Numbered from the stretch's first letter, positions 35,732 through 47,715 are shown. The stretch: DNA of 64,000 nucleotides from Nymphaea colorata (GCF_008831285.2 NC_045150.1:10430001-10494000), one strand, 5' to 3'. The notes: generated from the sequence alone by a model not told the origin. Made by a program: numbers and translations.

Positions 35732-37799
35732 CTGGCACAATGTATCTGGTGGTTCCAAGGGTGCTTGTAAGAGTTGAAGATTTGTGACCAACTAGCATCT
35801 TCGCAATGCCAAAGTCGCCAACATGTGCTGTCATGTTCTCATCTAGAAGCACATTACTTGGCTTTAGATCACAATGAACTATAGTCTCCCAGCAACCACG
35901 GTGAAGATATTCTAGAGCACAAGCAACATCAATCATGATATCCAATCTTTGGAAGAGATTCAATCATGATATCCAATCGTTGATGACTCTAAGAAGGATT
36001 CAGTGTCTAATTTGGCACATCACATTGCATTCAATGTCAAAACTTTTTGATGCGCCATCAGATAACAAGTTTATGACCTTAACAGCCACCGTTGTTCCAT
36101 CCATTAAAGTTCCTTTATACACTGAACCAAAGCTTCCACTCCCTAAAAATTTTGCATCACTGAAGTTGTTTGTCGCTTGAGATAACATTCTGCATGTGAT
36201 CACTGGGATGGTAATTCCATGAAATCTTTCAACCTCCTGATCATGTTTCTCCAACCCCCTCTTTCTATTTTTGTGACAACAATGAGAATCCAAACAATTA
36301 GTACAAGTGCAAAACCCCACTCGCTAAAAAAATATCAACTCTGAGTATGTTGACATTATTGTGCTTCTTTGCTCCATCTGAACATACTGGCACATGGAAT
36401 TTGGGAGCTCCACATGGTGCATAGTACCCTAGGAATGATTCAGCAGAAAGGTTTGCAAACTTTCCACCACTTGGAATCTCTCCTTTCAATAGATTGAAGG
36501 ACAAGTCCAAGACCTGGATGTGTTGAAGTTTCTCCAATGATTTTGGTATCTCACCGAAAGCTTGTTATGGAAAAGGTAAATAGTGTCAAGGTTTAGTATG
36601 TGATCAAGTTGTTCAGGAATGTTACCATCAAATGAGTTTTTGGAGAGATTCAAATATTCTAGCATTTGGAGCCTTGATAAGGACACAGGCAGCTCTCCGC
36701 TCAATTGATTCACAGAGAAATCCATTTTGTCCACCGCAACCAAATTTCCCACATCTGAAGGCAGCTCACCAGTGAAAAAGTTGTCTTGCAAGTAAAGCCA
36801 TATCAAATTCTTCAACTCACAAAGGGCAGGAGGGATTCCTGATGAGAAATTGTTTGAATTTAAATACAACACTCGCAGATTCGTGGGATTGTTTATAGAG
36901 GTCGAGATTGGCCCACTGAGTGCATTCATCTCCAAATAGAGATTAGACATGCGAACCAACTGGTAAAGTGAGTCTGGAATTGAACCTTCTAATGCATTGA
37001 CAGAAAGACCTAACTCCTGTAACCTGTTCATTGATCCTATATTTGGTGGAATGAGCCCATTTATTTTGTTGAATCTCAAATCTAAGGAAATTAACTTGGT
37101 CAAGTTGGCTAAGGGCAATGGGATGGTACCTTCAATCAGATTAGAGGACAGGTCAAGTATCCACAAGTGGGTTAGGCTTCCCAACTCAGGAAGAATGGTG
37201 CCGGTGAGCCTATTACCACGAATGTTTAAGCCTTGAGTTCTGACAAACTACCTAGAAACTGTGGGATGCTTCCATAGAATTGGTTATCTCCTGCTGACAG
37301 TATTTGCAGACTTCGACAATGGCTCAGTGTTTGTGGAATCAACCCCTCAAAATTGTTTTTTCTTATATAAAGATTTTCTAGCAGAGGGAGGCAAATAAAA
37401 TCAACGAGAAGGTGACCATGGAAACTGTCACTCGAGAGATCAAGAATCTGTAAGAAGGAGAGATTACTGATGTATGGGAGAGAGTACCTTCAAGTGCCTT
37501 TTGAGAGGTTCAGAGCAATACCCTTTGTGAACCATGACTGCATAAAACTCCATTAGTCACAGAAGAGATGTTGGAATTCCAATTGATAACACATTATAAG
37601 GGTCTCTATGACGAGGATTGAAAGACAACATGTGAATTGATCAGTCAAATTGCTTAGAGAAATAAGAACTGAGGTCACCTCCATTTGGCCAAGGACCACA
37701 ATCAAGGTGAAGGAGTAGAAACACAAAAGAAAGACGAGCAGCTGAGGTGACCAACCGTTGGTAGCCATGCCTGTCCAATTTTCTATGCAGAAGATGCAT

Positions 37800-38530
37800 G
37801 AACAAGAACCACGGTCACTAATTTATGTATAATTTATATACAGATTCTCTTCTAGAAATTTTACTTATTTTATTTTGCAAGTTGCAGGAGTCTCAGGTCT
37901 ACCACTCTTGAACACGTTGCTTCATATTTCCAAGTCCACCGGCACCACTGATGATTGCATCAATGAGACCTTTTCTTGGTACCCATTATCTTATTTCATT
38001 TAATCACTTCTCAACCCTATTCAATCCCAACTCTTTAGAAAATTTGCCTATGTTGGATAAAAAGTTTATCAAGTATGGATCAACCTCTAGATTCCAACAC
38101 CAAAGAGTTTATCTCTCAACCGTTTTTGCCAATCAGACTATGTTATTCAATTATCTTGAAATATTTGCTTGAGTCAGCAGGTTCATTCAAAATCTATGCT
38201 AAATCAATTTGATCCAGTTTACATGTTTTCTTTTTTAAACCAAGTTTTTTATTAGCTTTTATATATTCTTTATTTATTTTCCAATAAAGTCTGTTTTTTA
38301 ATATTTTATGACAATCGACACATCGAAGCGGCTGATTTACTTCCACAGATCTTCTTTGTCCCAAGCCTGTGATTATCAAATTGTTGGAAGACTCAAGTCT
38401 AAGAGCAAACAAAGGGAAATCGTTTGTCATTTCCACACTCAGCTCCTTTGCCATGGCTGATAACATCAATGGGACCTTTTTCGAATTGGGTGGTCCACCA
38501 AATTGGCAGCGTATATTGTTTACTTGATTC
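37800..38530. other. Upstream region of gene B, no gene seen
   Basis: The first ~150 bp resemble the region just 5' of gene A (GATTCTCTTCTAGAAATTTT and TTTCCAAGTCCACCGGCACCACTGATG). That makes it shared promoter-proximal sequence. No separate gene is supported. Confidence 0.55.
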
Positions 38531-38559
38531 AGAAACCGGTTTTACTGATTAAGATACAC

Positions 38560-38960
38560 AATTTAATTGAGGTGCTAAGCAATATATTTACTTGAGGTGC
38601 TAAAGAATGTTATTGCCATGAACAATTATCAAGCTGCTTTTGTATCTTCTCTTCTGGAATTTATTCACGTTTTTTTTTTTGTTAAATTCAAGTTGTTGGA
38701 AGAGTCCTAAGTCTGGTGCTCATGAAAAGTAAGTGATATCGCTTGTTGTTTTCCACACTTGGTGTCTACAGCACGGCAGTAGATCACATCAATGGGACTT
38801 TTTCTAATTCCACATCCATCACCTTGCTTGGCACGCAAAATTACATCAACAAGACTTTTTTTTCACAACCCTTAACAACATATTTCCAATGTCATGTTCT
38901 CTTCTCTTCTTCCCCTCTCTTATCTTCTTGCCAGTTTTCTAACTTTTTTTTGGGGTTTTC
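38560..38960. repeat. Duplicated upstream module (part), copy 4
   Basis: Landmarks GAGGTGCTAAAGAATGTTAT, CTTGCTTGGCACGCAAAATTA and CAATGTCATGTTCTCTTCTC match the other upstream modules in diverged form. Confidence 0.75.
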
Positions 38961-38984
38961 AAATGAACGACCTACACTGCATTT

Positions 38985-39510
38985 AGTAGACGGGCCTGTT
39001 GGTAGGGCACACGACGTCTCGACTAGGCTCAACAAACTTCAGCTCAAGCTCAAGCTTGGTTGAAACTCGAGTTGAACTCCTCATAGCAAGCTCGAGCTTG
39101 ACTCGACTACACAAAATCAAGCTCGACATCGACTCGTTCAACCCATTTAACTCATTTAGGCATTAGCTCATGTAAGCATTAACTTGTTTAACTAGTGTAA
39201 GTGTTAAGGTCGTGTAAGAGTTCAGCTCGTGTAACTTGTAAAAATTTGTTTTTACCCTCAAAGTTAAAACCAGTGATGCGGTGAACTGGTTTTCGCAATA
39301 TTATATTGAATACTGGTGCGAGTCGAGTCGAATCGAGTATAAACGAGTCAAGTTCCTAAAACTCGAACTCAACTCATTTATCGTTTCGAGTATATTTGTA
39401 AGCTCGAACTCAACTCATTTATAAAGGAGTCAAGCACAAGCTGAGTTTTTTATAGCGGGTTTAAGTTGAGCCCAAGTTGGCTTGGCTCGTTGTGCAGCCC
39501 AACCTGTGGA
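38985..39510. repeat. CTCGAG/AGCTCAAGC-rich dispersed repeat
   Basis: It is dense in AGCTCAAGCTCAAGCTTGG-like words and ends GGCTCGTTGTGCAGCCCAAC. That end is the inverted counterpart of the AGGGCTGTACA end seen at 50,285. Confidence 0.65.
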
Positions 39511-39539
39511 CATTTACAATAGAGCTATTACCAAAGATC

Positions 39540-39950
39540 AATCATCGATATTAGTGTTATCAGAATCAGCCCGATTCGGTTTTGGCTCCCATATGCACTA
39601 ATCAACAATATTTTCATGAATGACAAGAACCGCCACTTACATATAGGTTATGATTGATGACAACCAAAATTAGGTAGTAAAAATAATATAAAAACACATC
39701 TTTTTTTTTTGAAAAAACAGTGATAAAACATGAAAAATAAGTCTGCTAAATAAAATGGTAGAAAAATAATCTTTTTTAAAAAAATGCAAAAATAAAAAGG
39801 TGGTTTTCCATTTTTGGCATTTTCATATTTTCTAAATGTCAAATTGCTTGTTCCGATTCTGTAATTTTTAGTTGTTGCTTATCTTGCCTTATCACTTACT
39901 CATTTATCTTATTTCCCTCTAACTTTTAACATTTTTCAATTTTTTTAAAG
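39540..39950. repeat. Dispersed repeat (pair with 52.13-52.64 kb)
   Basis: Shared order: GCACTAATCAACA, GAACCGCCACTTA, ATATAGGTTATGATTGATGAC, AAATAAGTCTGCTAAATAAA, TGTCAAATTGCTTGTTCC. Both copies are in the same orientation and about 70% A/T. No gene is seen. Confidence 0.8.
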
Positions 39951-40085
39951 TTAACAGTAGAAATGCTAGTACTTTTTTATAAAACCTATTTCACTTCTTA
40001 TTCGGCTTAGTAATCAACTGATCAACCTTGTTGAAAGCATGTAAATTTAAACAGTCGAAGAAAGGAAGGAAAATTTGGCAGTAGA
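39950..40085. repeat. Third copy of the GAAATGCTAG tail module
   Basis: AACAGTAGAAATGCTAGTAC to AAATTTAAACAGTCGAAGAAAGG matches 20,170-20,295 and 29,595-29,720. Confidence 0.85.
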
Positions 40086-41450
40086 TTTGAGATTTTGCTC
40101 TAATTCGATTACCACCTAGTTAGAGCTCCATCTCATATTGCTTAAGTTCTTTTGGAGAGGTGCTTGTGATCATAAGTGAAATTAAGTGGGTGAGAATGCA
40201 TGAATGCATTGATCCTATATGATTGGAAAGAAAAATCATTCATTCCTACCATAACATTCAAGTAAGAGCATTCCTACCATAACATTCATCTAAGATTTTT
40301 GTTTTGATAAATATCATATATAAGAAGAAAAACTTTTTGAAAACAGATTGGGGTTGTAGACCATCAAGCATGAATCCAATATTGGGTCATTACTTGATTT
40401 TTTATCTTAGTGAAGTCGGTAAATAAAAGATCATGAGAAAATGTTTAAAGGAGTGGAGGATATGCAACATTCTTATAAAAAGAAAGAGAGAGAGAGAGAA
40501 AAAGACTTCAAAGATCATTAGATGAAAGATTTTGAAATAAAAGGAGATACATATTCTCCATATGTATGTATACGTATTTGTATAAGCTTTTAAAAATGAA
40601 GTCTTAACTTAAATAGAGATGGAAAGAAAAAGATTATATATATATATATATATATATAAAAATTTATATATATATATATATGTACATATATATACATATA
40701 AGAAATTTGTAGGATAAGACATTTATCTTGAAAAGATGAACAAAAGGTTCTAGGAAGAGAAAATAGAATACATGTATATATGCATTCATATGTATATGAA
40801 AATTTGTAAAATAAAGTGTGGAAACATAAAAAGAGAAAAGAAAATTCTCATGTACACATATATGTATGTAACATTTATATGCATACACGTCTTCATGAGA
40901 TTTAAAATCAAGAAATAGAAAATAACCGACTTCAAGTTTCAATGTGGGCCAGAGGGGAGCTTGGACTCATGCAAGAGCCAAAGCTAAAATCTCCAAAGCC
41001 ACATTCGAGATGGTATTTGCTTTTAAAAATCTTTTGTAGAATACGATTTATATACAAGCATAGAATGTTATTACTTGGATTGTTACAAGGAAAATCTTCC
41101 ACCGTTGGGTATGGAAGAAAATCAAGCAACATAACGAGGCACTCGTTAGGGCTTCTGATTGGGTGATTAAGAAGGAAACTACATGCAATGACATGAGAAT
41201 GCATTTTTAACATATACATATTCGTGAAGGTTCCCCCAGGTTGGACAAGTCTCAACCTCAAAAATTAATATGAAGATAAAAATAAAGAACCCCAAACCAC
41301 ACTCTCATTCTCATCATACATTCACATATAAACGAAAAACCAAGCAACTATACATGGGTAATACATAGACAATATTCAAGTAAGGAAAGTGAGAGAGGAT
41401 GATGACAAGAGAAAGATTCAACTAGGAAGGAGGGTATGATGTAACTATGA
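40086..41450. other. Intergenic, AT microsatellites, no gene seen
   Basis: Purine-rich AT-rich DNA contains (AT)n runs near 40,634-40,658 and 40,663-40,700. Two overlapping open frames near 40,932-41,261 lie on opposite strands and show no recognisable domain. Confidence 0.5.
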
Positions 41451-41454
41451 AAGA

Positions 41455-42430
41455 AGGATCATCTCATCTTTCCATGCTCCTGGTGCACTTGAGCATAGCT
41501 TCTTGTCTCTAAGAAGAGATTGAGTGTTATCTCCTTTGGCCATGGGGAGATAAAGATGCGAAGAAAATGAAGAACGAAAACAATGCTATATTCAATAAAA
41601 GAGAAAACATGATTCAATCATGAAATGAAAGATCATCTCATCTTTCCATGCTCCCGGTGCACTTGAGCATAGCCTTTTGTCTCTAAAAAGAGGTTGAGTG
41701 CTATCTCCTTTGGCCATGGGAGATGAAGATGAGAAGAAAATAAAGAAAGAAAGACAATGCTATATTCAATAAAAGAGAAAACATGATTTAATCATGAAAT
41801 TAAAGATCATATCATCTTTCCATGCTCCCCGTGCACCTGAGCATAGCCTCTAGTCTCTAAAAAGAGGTTGAGTGCTATCTCCTTTGGTTATGGAGAGATG
41901 AAGATGAGAAGAAAATAAATAAAGAAAGACAATGCTATATTCAATAAAAGAGAAAATATGATTCAATCATGAAATGAAAGATCATCTCATCTTCCCATGC
42001 TTCCAGTGCACTTGAGCATAGCCTCTTGTCTCTAAAAAGGGGTTGAGTGCTATCTCCTTTGGCCATGGGAAGATGAGATGAGAAGAAAATAAAGAAAGAA
42101 AGACAATGGTATATTCAATAAAAGAGAAAACATGATTCAATCATGAAATGAAAGATCATCTCATCTTTTCATGCTCTCGGTGCACTTGAGCATAGCCTCT
42201 TGTCTTTAAAAAGAGGTTGAGCGCTATCTCCTTTGGCCATGGGGAGATGAAGATGGAAGAAAATAAAGAAAGAAAGACAATGCTATATTTAATAAAGAGA
42301 AAACATGATTCAATCATGAAATGAAAGATCATCTCATCTTTTCATGCTCCCGGTGCACTTGAGCATAGCCTCTTGTCTTAAAAAGAGGTTGAGTGCTATC
42401 TCCTTTGGCCAGGGGAGATGAAAAAGAGAG
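41455..42430. repeat. 174-bp tandem repeat, ~5.6 copies
   Basis: The motif CATGCTCC(C/T)GGTGCACTTG or a close variant starts at 41,473, 41,647, 41,821, 41,996, 42,170 and 42,343, giving spacings of 173-175 bp. Each unit continues with GAGCATAGCCTCTTGTCTCT, TGGCCATGGGGAGATGAAGA, a purine-rich stretch and AACATGATTCAATCATGAAA (which contains a short palindrome). Copies differ by scattered substitutions. A single relative is near 15.26 kb. Confidence 0.95.
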
Positions 42431-42940
42431 GAAGAGAGAAATGAGAGGGATGATGATTGCATACCTCTAATGAGAAATGACCTAGGGAAGTTGAACATCT
42501 TCATTTGAAGATCCCCTTGATTGAAGCTCCAAGATGATGCCTCGAAGAGAGTTTTAGCTTGCTCCAAGTTGAAGAAGAAGAGGAGAAATGGAAAGAGGAA
42601 GAGAGAGAGAGAGATAGCTCAAGAGAAACTCTAAGTCTTCAAGTAAGAATACTCTAGAGTTTCTCCCAAGGGCAAATTCTTAGCCAGGAGGGGAGATTGT
42701 GGGGTTTTATAGAGGATTTTGGAGCCAAAACCCAAATTTTGATTTTTTTTTGAATTTTTTAAAATTTTCATCCAATTTCACATAATTTTGAATTATTTGA
42801 AAAAGAAATGGTTTGAAATGAGTATTTACAGGCCATTAGGCCTGTAAATACATTTTTAAAAGTGACCTGGGTCTTTGCCCACCCAAAAAGACCTAAAGGG
42901 TGGTTTTTCGTCAAAAAGGAGGGGTGAAAGGGGGAGACAA
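42431..42940. other. Probable continuation of the same unidentified element
   Basis: Purine-rich sequence is followed by AT-rich sequence. The palindrome-like GGCCATTAGGCCTGTAAATA (inside TTTACAGGCCATTAGGCCTGTAAA, 42,825-42,848) stands out as a near-perfect inverted repeat. No coding potential is recognised. Confidence 0.4.
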
Positions 42941-43190
42941 CAGCGCCCGGACGCAACAGCATCAGGCACTGTCACGCCCGGGGCGTCGTTGCCCAACCGC
43001 ATGGTCGGGTGACGAGAAACACCACACGACCGTGCAATCGCGCATGGTCACACGACTGTGACAGCACGCACACGCGTGCATTGCACAACGCATTATTGCG
43101 CGATCGTGGCGCGTCACTCTTTTGCATGCATGTGCACACGTTTCACGATGCATGGTCCGCAAGTGCGCGTCCCACGATGCACAAAAATGC
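42940..43190. other. CpG-rich stretch
   Basis: This is a local island of CG and TGCGCG/GCACGC words (for example CACGACTGTGACAGCACGC and GCGCGATCGTGGCGCG) inside an otherwise CpG-poor window. Open frames occur on both strands but mirror the repeated CA/TG words. It may be part of a retroelement LTR or young insertion, since CpG has not yet decayed. That is inference. Confidence 0.5.
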
Positions 43191-43929
43191 AAATTTTTTA
43201 ATTTAAATTCAAAAAATGATAAAATAAATAAATGTCATTCATAAAATAAAATTATTGAAATGGTTCTTTTTTTTGTTACAAATGCGTGGTCGACTCCATT
43301 TTGAGTGATTCCAAACTTGCTCCAAATCCGATTTGGTTTAGTCGATTGTCGACTTGTTCGAGCGTGCGACTTGGGTTTAAAAACACATTTTGGTGAAAGA
43401 AATGAGCTTTTAAAACAAAGGGAAGGCCTATCCACGCGTGACGCTCAAATTTTGTCGTTTCGAATGCGATTCAATTTTATATCTGAAATGCTCGATTTGC
43501 ATCTAAACTTGGATTTTGGATCCATTTTGATCTTCAAAAATTTTAGAAAAATTTGGGTGATTAAGGTATGATGTAGGAAGAAGTAGAATAGAGGATACAA
43601 AAGAATGAGGAATGAAATCATAATCTAAGCGACCCTGAAACAGAGCCTCAGGGGGTTGATCACATTCCCAGTCAGCCTTAAAGGGAATCGATTTACAAAA
43701 AAGCTTGATCACATCCTTACGAAGGCTATATGGTGAACTCCTCTTTTAATATCAACACTTTGTACTGCAAAAGAGATGTATCGACATGCAAGGTGAAAAA
43801 TAGTGAGAGCATTACCCTGAGGTTTCTTTTAATAACAGGTCAGAGGCCTACTATCTATCAGATCCATTTCTTGAGAGCAGTAGCCTAAAAAACACAAGTT
43901 AGCACTCCATATCAAGGCCATGGTGATGG
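43191..43929. other. Intergenic, no gene seen
   Basis: Sequence of mixed composition; short frames on both strands show no recognisable product. Confidence 0.4.
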
Positions 43930-44035
43930 CTCCGAGCAGTGGTAGAGTCATAAATTTTTGTCTCTAAACTTCAACCTTTAAGGAGCACAATAAATTTAAA
44001 TTTCAATCTTTAAGGGGCATTCATATGCAATTAAA
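43930..44035. mobile_element. hAT miniature-element fragment (tentative)
   Basis: GAGCAGTGGTAGAGTCATAAATTTTTG resembles the start of the element at 50,735 (CAGGGGTGGAACTAGAAATTTT). The body CTTTAAGGAGCACAATAAATTTAAA is repeated as CTTTAAGGGGCATTC. No second terminus or target duplication was found. Confidence 0.3.
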
Positions 44036-44039
44036 ACAA

Positions 44040-44390
44040 ATTTGATGAGCCGGGGTGCCCACACCAGATACAACATTGCCACTGGATCAGAGCCCAATGG
44101 TCCCAAAATGCACAGTTGAGACACTTTTATCCAGCATATGATAGTGTAAGCAAACGCCAAAATGAACGTCTATGGCACACCAATACGGATCGGTCCAAAG
44201 TTATTACATACGCAAATACCTTGTCCTAGATAGGGCATCGTAGATACCCAATCCAACCTAAACAAATAATAGATGGAATGGATGAAGTTCAGAAAATACA
44301 ATTACATCTCCTCAAACAAACATGCGACCAAGTCTAAATTTTGTTTTTAGAACATCTGGTGTAAACAAACAATCCAAGAACCAACTGTCA
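44040..44390. repeat. Dispersed repeat (third of three copies)
   Basis: It matches 20,690-21,090 and 29,830-30,150: GGGGTGCCCACACCAG, GGTCCCAAAATGCAC, TACCCAATCCAACCTAAACA, AACATCTGGTGTAAACAAACA. Confidence 0.85.
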
Positions 44391-44569
44391 CAGGCATAAT
44401 GTTTTTATAAATGTTTACAGAAGCTAAATTATTATTTTTTTTCTAAAATGCCAACCATTAAGTTTACATTTCTCTATACATGTGTGAATCATTAACACTT
44501 GCTCATGCCATGAGAACTTTCACTATACAGGCACCTCACACCACTTCTGCACACACTTGATACACTTGT

Positions 44570-44930
44570 AGGGTTATATATGAGCCGAGTAAAAAATGAG
44601 CTCGTTCAGCTTGGCTCAAGCTCGAGTTTAGCTATACAAAGTCATCTTGAACTCGATACGATACACCAAGCCACAGCTCCAGCTCGACTCATTTAAGCTT
44701 GTTTACCAACTCATCATTTGACTGATTTCTTTCTTTGGTTTAATGTTTTAAAATTACAAAAAAATAATAAAACCTAGATAAATGGCTTACTCAAGTTTAA
44801 TAAAATCAAGTTTATGTAACTTGAACTCGACTTGTTTGCAATAACGAGTTTTGAGTTAAGCTCAAGCTTAACAGATTAAATTCAAGTCGAGCTTGAGTTG
44901 GCTTGACTTATTTTAGAACCCTATCCGCTT
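44570..44930. repeat. CTCGAG/AGCTCAAGC-rich dispersed repeat
   Basis: It opens near GTAGGGTTATATATGAGCCGAG and closes near GACTTATTTTAGAACCCTAT, so the ends form an imprecise inverted repeat (TAGGGTT / AACCCTA). The interior is rich in CAAGCTCGAGTT words. Confidence 0.65.
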
Positions 44931-44999
44931 GACACACACAAATGGACTCGTCCCCTATTTATAATGGTGAACATGCCAGCTGGGGTGGGGAAGCTTTGA

Positions 45000-45278
45000 C
45001 CTGAGGATGTCAATATGTCCGATTTGTATTGGATATCCAAGCGAACTGCTCCAAAATACTTGGATGAAGAAAAAAAATTTACTAATCAATTAAAAAAATG
45101 AGATAGGATTTGAAATTAAGAAATGACATCCAATTATATTCATATTCAAGTATGCATAAATATCCGATCCGATACGGATGCAGTTATACAAAAATGTCCA
45201 ATTGAGATGAATAAAAAATGGATTTAGATCAGATTCAAATTATGAAGTCTGATTTTGGATGAGGAAAAAAATAAATTC
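45000..45278. repeat. Degenerate GATTCAGATT-type repeat, left of arm
   Basis: It begins GAGGATGTCAATATGTCCGA and continues as imprecise GATTCAAATTATGA / CCGATC words. It is the same family as 19.5, 28.9 and 32.05 kb. It joins the outer end of the left inverted arm. Confidence 0.75.
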
Positions 45279-45841
45279 GGATCAGATTCAGAAACACAAA
45301 AATATCCGATCAGACCCAGATCGGACTTAGTTTTAAATAATATCCTATATTCAATGCTCTTATATTTTGTAAATCAGTCAGATTAAGTTCAAAAATTTGG
45401 ATTCAGATTCAAATATAAAAATAGGATTCCAATCAGATTCTGATTGTGACATCTGTTTTCAGATTCAGATTAGGATAGTAAAAAATGGATTTAGATCAGA
45501 TTCAAATTATGAAATCTGATTTTGGATGAGAGAAAAATTAAATTCGGATCAGATTCAGATTGTGGAATCTAATTTCAGATTCAAATTTGGATACGACTTT
45601 TTTCCATTTGTTTCGGAGCTCGAAACCAACAGACGGTTAATAATATGTTTTATTTCAAATATTTTTTCATTTTTATTTTTTGTATTTAGGTCCACCGATT
45701 TTCAAGAAAAACAAGGTCAGTCGTTCTCTTGAGTCCTCCCAACTCCTCCAAGAGTATCGGTGATGACTGTTCACGATGTTCTTAATGAGCAGCTGTCGAA
45801 TAACTTCAACTTTTGAAGGCGGCCTGGCAATAACGTACCAG

Positions 45842-46801
45842 CAGGGGCGAGGAAGAGGGGGGGGGGGGGGCTGGGCCATGGCCTGGGTCAGCAACGAAAA
45901 AAAATTATATTTGAAAAATCAAATTTTTTTAACTTGGCCCGACCCGTCACTCATCTTGGCCCAACCCATCGCTCGTCGGCCCCGCCCTCTCTCTAGCAGT
46001 AGCCCTACCCTATTTCGCCCCTCTCTCGCTTGCTCCCTCCATCTCTCGCCCTTCCCTATTTCACCCCTCCTCTCGCTCCCCTACTCTCAGGCCCACAGCG
46101 CAGTCGAGTGCCGACCACACCCTCTCTGGCTCTCTTTCGCTCGCTCCTCTCCTCCTGCCCTGGCCCACAACTACAGTCAAATGTTTACTATTGCTACTTG
46201 AATACTGTCAATTGAGGACTAAGTTACAATACGATATATTGGTTTTGCTTTTCAGGCTATTTGAACTTAACTTTGAGCTTGATCTGCATGTACAATTTGG
46301 GTACTGTCTGTAGCTGGCTTAATTAGCAAGACTGTATGCTCTGAAGAAAGCTCATCAAGTCAGGCATTTGTTTTGTAAGTTCTTCTTAATTGGTGCATCT
46401 TCTTGAAAGCTTTTGCAAGCTGCCAATTCGGAATATGAATATCATGCTATGCTTTAAAATTTGACAAGTAGCCTAGCTTATGTCCACCTTATGTTCACTG
46501 CTGACACTTACGTCACTGTAATAGAAATAGAGAACCTTATCTGCCGAGGACAGATCACGCTTTGTGCTAAAGACACAAACAATTATTAAATGTGCGTAGG
46601 ACAGGTCGCGCTTCACGTTAATGACGTGGGCAATTATATAGGACATCAGTTCACTTATACTATACTATGATTTGCAAATATTATCTAAAGTGTGTGAGTA
46701 CATATATATATATACATATATATATATATAATATAATATAATATATTATAGTTCGTTGATCGTTTGGCCTGCCCCTAAAAAAATTCCTGACTCTACCCCT
46801 G
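45842..46801. mobile_element. hAT (Tip100-like) non-autonomous element, left arm
   Basis: It starts CAGGGGCGAGG and ends CTCTACCCCTG. It is flanked by CGTACCAG (45,834-45,841) and CGCACCAG (46,802-46,809), an 8-bp target duplication with one mismatch. The interior has a 14-base G run, a GC-rich block of CCCTCTCTCGCT-type words, and an intron-like TTTTGCTTTTCAGGC. There is also a ~62-bp imperfect duplication (AGGACAGATCACGCTT / AGGACAGGTCGCGCTT) and an AT microsatellite. No transposase is encoded. The GC-rich block may be captured host DNA. Confidence 0.88.
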
Positions 46802-47538
46802 CGCACCAGCATGCTGGAGCTTGTGGACACTGAGAAATGGTTCCATATTTGGTGGTGGCCTTTTGGATAGGAGTAATTACTTAAAACTAAATCTGAACTG
46901 AATCCGTATCTGATCCAATACTTATATATATCAGAATCTGAATCCGAATCTAGTCAGATGTTATTTTTTAAATCCGAAGACGATCTATTTCTTAATCAGA
47001 GATTAATTTTTTTCTTTTTTTTTTTTTTGGAATGGTTCAATTGGACATGCGATGAAGATGGAAAATGACATTTAAAGTCTATCCATCTTACCAAGTGAAT
47101 AACGAGGCAGTTCCAATTCTTTTGCTTACGTTACATGGAAAGCCATGATATCTAGATGAAAGGTAGAAAGAGAAGAGAACATATAATTAAGTGACAAATT
47201 GTCAATGATTTTGGAAAAATTGTCAAAAACAATAAAGGAATACAAAAAACGTATAAGAGAAAGGGAGGAAGGGGGTGGTAGGACTCAAAAGAGGAGTTCG
47301 AGTTGTGTGCGCCCAGTGCATGCAACAATCATATGCCAAAAGAAAAAGAAAAATGGGGCATCTTTGAAATTACAGAAAAAGAACTGCCTTTTTGAGCCTT
47401 TTCACTTTTTTCAATTGTTTTTTATCTGTAAAAAAAAATCTTTTTTCTTTTTAAACAGGAGCATATGTCATAAACGTGAATCTCTCTTGTGAAATCCTTC
47501 AAAAGAGGAGTTCGAGCCACAAAGACGGGTAGCCTCCG

Positions 47539-47715
47539 CTAGTTGCAGGCCACATCAGCATTGGGATTGATAACCATGTCCACCATCACCACGAATTCCT
47601 CCGACTGAGGCGTTATCTTCTTTTCCTCTTCGCTTGGAACCACTTCCTGAGGTGTGCTTAATCCTTGAGCGCTCACCCTAGGCCTGCTGACCGGCCCAAA
47701 TGCAGAAGACACTAA
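47539..47715 (-). pseudogene. Coding-like segment in left arm (unknown origin)
   Basis: On the minus strand, after an acceptor-like TTGATTAG, a frame of about 58 codons runs to a stop at 47,539-47,541. It includes SAFGPVSRPRVSAQGLSTPQ and EEFVVMVDMVINPNADVAC. The composition is less AT-rich than the surroundings. The right arm has the same frame at 61,231-61,407, with one conservative change noted (T for M). I do not recognise the protein. Confidence 0.3.

Larger units (their letters stand above)
34779..37768 (-). pseudogene. LRR receptor-like kinase pseudogene B (subfamily XII type)
   Basis: The start at 37,766-37,768 gives a clear signal peptide (LLVFLLCFYSFTLIVVLGQ) that aligns with gene C. 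The frame is lost after NLTDQF, and several one-base losses follow between 37,250 and 37,620. The LRR region (36,486-37,184) is well preserved. Compared with gene C it skips several central LRRs: NRLTGTI runs straight into LPELGSLTHLWILDLSSN. Then come the transmembrane part, the glycine loop GSGSFGSVYKG, VAVKVINL and IECNVMCQIRH, followed by an in-frame TGA (36,000-36,002). After the stop about 110 bp of kinase are missing and a 31-bp block is duplicated (about 35,931-35,985). The catalytic loop IVHCDLKPSN and VGDFGIAKML follow. Exon 2 keeps [19 protein letters not shown], has a one-base loss at CGTTTGATG, and a 54-bp tandem duplication. The stop is at 34,779-34,781. It is non-functional as a kinase. 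Confidence 0.92.

Noticed and set aside
42962-43206. Cys/His-rich open frames on both strands
   Set aside because: They mirror the alternating GCAC/TGCG words of the CpG-rich stretch and do not match zinc-finger spacing.
46030-46215. Pro/Ser-rich frames in the GC-rich part of the hAT element
   Set aside because: Composition follows the CCCTCTCTCGC repeat words and frames overlap; the right-arm copy has a ~38-bp indel that breaks one of them.
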